Shown here: positions 62,030 through 64,000 of the stretch, one piece after another
How positions within the stretch are numbered: position 1 is the stretch's first letter
Layout of the letters: every line of letters starts with the position of its first letter
From: Finegoldia magna ATCC 53516
Lineage (GTDB): Bacteria > Bacillota > Clostridia > Tissierellales > Peptoniphilaceae
Length of the DNA stretch: 64,000 nucleotides
Direction: 5' to 3'
NCBI RefSeq assembly: GCF_000159695.1
Contig: NZ_CM000955.1
Span: 501,543 to 565,542 of the forward strand
The notes under the pieces: model-generated
Told to the model about the DNA's origin: nothing
What the model saw: the letters and a program-made list of their open reading frames with translations, nothing else
Databases searched by the model: none
Made by a program: the position numbers and the translations under genes

Positions 62030-62135
62030 GCCTAAACCACAGTTATAAAAACTTTAGGATCTGGTGTTTTTATCAATTAAACTTTCAGCTTATGTAAAGA
62101 ACTAGGCCCAAACTTAGATTAGTATGCTATTTTCC
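62030..62135 (+). pseudogene. Degenerate fourth copy of the shared N-terminal domain
   Basis: TATAAAAACTTTAGGATCTG and TTTCAGCTTATGTAAAGAAC are recognisable as the YKNFG and LSAYVKDLGP region of the intact copies, with indels and stops. It is a dead copy. Confidence 0.7.
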
Positions 62136-62247
62136 ATGATTATCGAAAAATAGAATTAATTTTAATAATTACTATAATAATAGAAAATCAAAAAATAAAT
62201 ATTATGAATAAAATACGTAGATTTAAAAATTAAATTATTTACAGATT

Positions 62248-62282
62248 GCACAAAAAGACGATAGATTGTCTATCGTCTAATA
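62248..62282. terminator. Hairpin between LRR cluster and mobile remnants
   Basis: AGACGATAGA pairs with TCTATCGTCT around TTG. An A run to the left gives a possible U tract on the minus strand. Confidence 0.6.
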
Positions 62283-62292
62283 AAATCTTTAT

Positions 62293-62485
62293 TTAGTATA
62301 GTTTTGCTCCTGCAGGAATCCTATTTAAAAGCATGATTAGGTTTAATCTTTCCTCGTCGTCTTCTTAATGAATTGCTGATAGTAGCATTCCTTGACTTTT
62401 TACTCCCATCATTTTTCTTGCTGGTAGATTTACTAAGGCAAGGAGGGTTTTTCCTACTAGCTCAGATGTATCATAATAGTCTTTG
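62293..62485 (-). pseudogene. tRNA-binding domain remnant (MetRS C-terminus/CsaA type)
   Basis: The minus strand reads ITKDYYDTSELVGKTLLALV then NLPARKMMGVKSQGMLLSAI, which matches the tRNA-binding fold at the C-terminus of methionyl-tRNA synthetase or CsaA. A stop codon interrupts it after H, then the frame goes on to LNRIPAGAKLY. It has no start and is a fragment. Confidence 0.65.
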
Positions 62486-62865
62486 GTTATTTGTCTTTTT
62501 TTATTAAAACTATCACTTCTTTTATCTTTTCTGACTCTGTATTTAATTTACTGATTTCATCTTCTAAGTTTTTGATTTCTTCTAACCATTCTTTTTCTCT
62601 TAAATTTTTCTTTCCACTGATTTTTTCAATTTAGTTTCTTGCTCTTATATGTTGGCCTATTTCCTTTTGATTATTCTTGTAGAAGCTTTCTTTGAATATT
62701 TTATTGTTTTCATATTCTTGGTAGGTTGCTTTTGTTTTTCTTACAGTCTTTGCATAGGCTAAACATTTGTTTAAGGTCTTCTATCTTTTGACTATTTTCT
62801 TTTATGGTCTTATATATTTCAGAGTTTTTACTTCTTAGGTTATTTATATGCCCTTGTAGATCTAA
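62486..62865 (-). pseudogene. Relaxase/mobilization protein C-terminal remnant
   Basis: The minus strand reads TVRKTKATYQEYENNKIFKE and YKNNQKEIGQHIRARN, then a stop and a helical tail ending VIVLIKKDK. The pattern resembles the C-terminal helical part of MobA/relaxase proteins from integrative elements. A frameshift and a stop show that it is dead. Confidence 0.5.
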
Positions 62866-62867
62866 GG

Positions 62868-63012
62868 TGACCCCAAAAAGTTGGACTTTGTACCAGAGAC
62901 ATTTAGAAATATTTGTCTCTGGTTTTCTTTTGTCCTATCCTACCCATAGGGTTAGAATTTTTTATGCTACATTTTTCTTTCTATATTCTACTGGTGATAA
63001 GTATCCTAATTT
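62868..63012 (-). mobile_element. IS3-family remnant: transposase C-terminus and inverted repeat
   Basis: The minus strand encodes LGYLSPVEYRKKNVA and a stop at 62962, the usual end of IS3 OrfB (xxSPVEYR). The element end TGACCCCAAAAAGTTGGAC is at 62868-62886. The rest of the element is missing. Confidence 0.75.
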
Positions 63013-63095
63013 TTATTTTTTCCTCTCGTCTAACGAAATCTTCTAAATTATTTTTATCCCTTATCCTGCAATCATCAACACCACAAAACCTTAAA

Positions 63096-63266
63096 GCAAA
63101 CATTCGAAGCTAAGAATATCATCATATAAAATTTAATGCTTCTTATGAGCGACGCTTCGAACGAGGAAATCTTCATTTTGCTTTTTTAAAAAAGAAGATT
63201 TCTGAAGTGAGGCTGAGCAAATGAGAACATTAAATTTTAACTAAGATATTCGTGCAAGATGTTTGC
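63096..63266. repeat. Palindromic element, core type C, copy 2
   Basis: It has the same ends and core as the element at 43150 with changes mostly in the terminal loop (TTTTGCTTTTTTAAAAA). It sits between the mobile remnants and the rRNA operon terminator. Confidence 0.8.
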
Positions 63267-63321
63267 TTATTTTTTGACCTACATGTGACCTGCAACTGTT
63301 GTCTAGCGTAATCCTTGTAAA

Positions 63322-63359
63322 CAAAAAAAGATCTAACGGATTAAATCACGTTAGACCTT
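63322..63359 (-). terminator. Terminator of the rRNA operon
   Basis: On the minus strand TCTAACG pairs with CGTTAGA around TGATTTAATC, followed by seven T. Confidence 0.8.
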
Positions 63360-63365
63360 AATTGT

Positions 63366-63481
63366 TTGGCGACTACCTACTCTCCCACGACGTTTCCATC
63401 GTAGTACCATCGGCGTTAAGAGGCTTAACTTCTGTGTTCGGCATGGGTACAGGTGTATCCCTCTTGCTTTTATCACCATAC
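63366..63481 (-). rRNA. rrf: 5S ribosomal RNA
   Basis: The minus strand carries the conserved 5S segments CCGAACACAGAAGTTAAG and GCCGATGGTACTAC, plus closing helices at both ends. It lies 45 bases after the 23S gene. No tRNA gene occurs between 23S and 5S. Ends are placed within a few bases. Confidence 0.95.
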
Positions 63482-63526
63482 TTGTATTTACTTTTACATT
63501 TCAATCAATAACAGTATATATTTCCA

Positions 63527-64000
<474 letters not shown>

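Noticed and set aside
63482..63526. tRNA gene between 23S and 5S rRNA
   Set aside because: The gap is only 45 bases and has no cloverleaf.

Overview
The window is about 30% GC. It shows low-GC Gram-positive features: AAGGAGG ribosome sites, intrinsic terminators, a T-box leader, many lipoproteins, OPT and metNIQ transport, and lipoate salvage. From gene content and base composition I suspect an anaerobic coccus of the Tissierellia, close to Finegoldia magna. That placement is an inference; no taxonomic marker was compared.

Layout. Positions 1-10200 carry ordinary chromosomal genes: DUF523, a YeiH-type exporter, a degenerate ABC-like membrane protein, lipA-lplA-PPC, then thioesterase, nuclease-helicase, FakA-tail-like protein and an RNA methyltransferase. 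Positions 10300-18600 are accessory: GNAT acetyltransferases, an Abi_2 gene broken at a homopolymer with a hairpin RNA in its leader, a decayed duplicate of an acetyltransferase block, a DUF234 ATPase and small unknowns. Positions 18700-26300 hold an ABC exporter pair, gldA, a complete IS3-type element, a lipoprotein and cysK-cysE. A Crp/Fnr-type regulator follows, then a 0.9-kb array of long palindromic repeats, an EF-G-like GTPase and a T-box-controlled metN-metI-metQ-metE-like operon. Next come a transglutaminase-like lipoprotein, nrdA, a degenerate ABC protein with a large membrane protein, and a DUF554 protein. Positions 41400-43400 are gene-poor and rich in candidate RNAs, a probable group II intron fragment and two more palindromic repeats. 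A PqqD-like protein, an OPT transporter and a lipoprotein follow.

Positions 46500-63000 look like a genomic island. It is bounded on the left by IS ends and a frameshifted IS256-type element, and on the right by remnants of a relaxase, a tRNA-binding domain and another IS3 element, next to the 3' end of an rRNA operon. Its core is a seven-gene minus-strand operon: kinase with zinc ribbon, vWA protein and PP2C phosphatase (a TerY-P-like triad), then a small unknown, an HEGRH metallopeptidase-like protein, an intact VirD4/TraG-like ATPase and a VirD4-like ATPase without a P-loop. Divergent from it lies a plus-strand cluster of leucine-rich-repeat proteins that share a roughly 100-residue N-terminal domain and have no signal peptide. 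I consider this combination the best candidate for an undescribed system. The triad would supply phosphorylation-based signalling, the ATPase pair a nucleic-acid or protein motor, and the LRR proteins variable recognition modules; these roles are inference.

The second notable signal is a family of six palindromic elements of 169-175 bp. They share conserved ends but carry three different hairpin cores. In one core type, paired base changes keep a stem intact.
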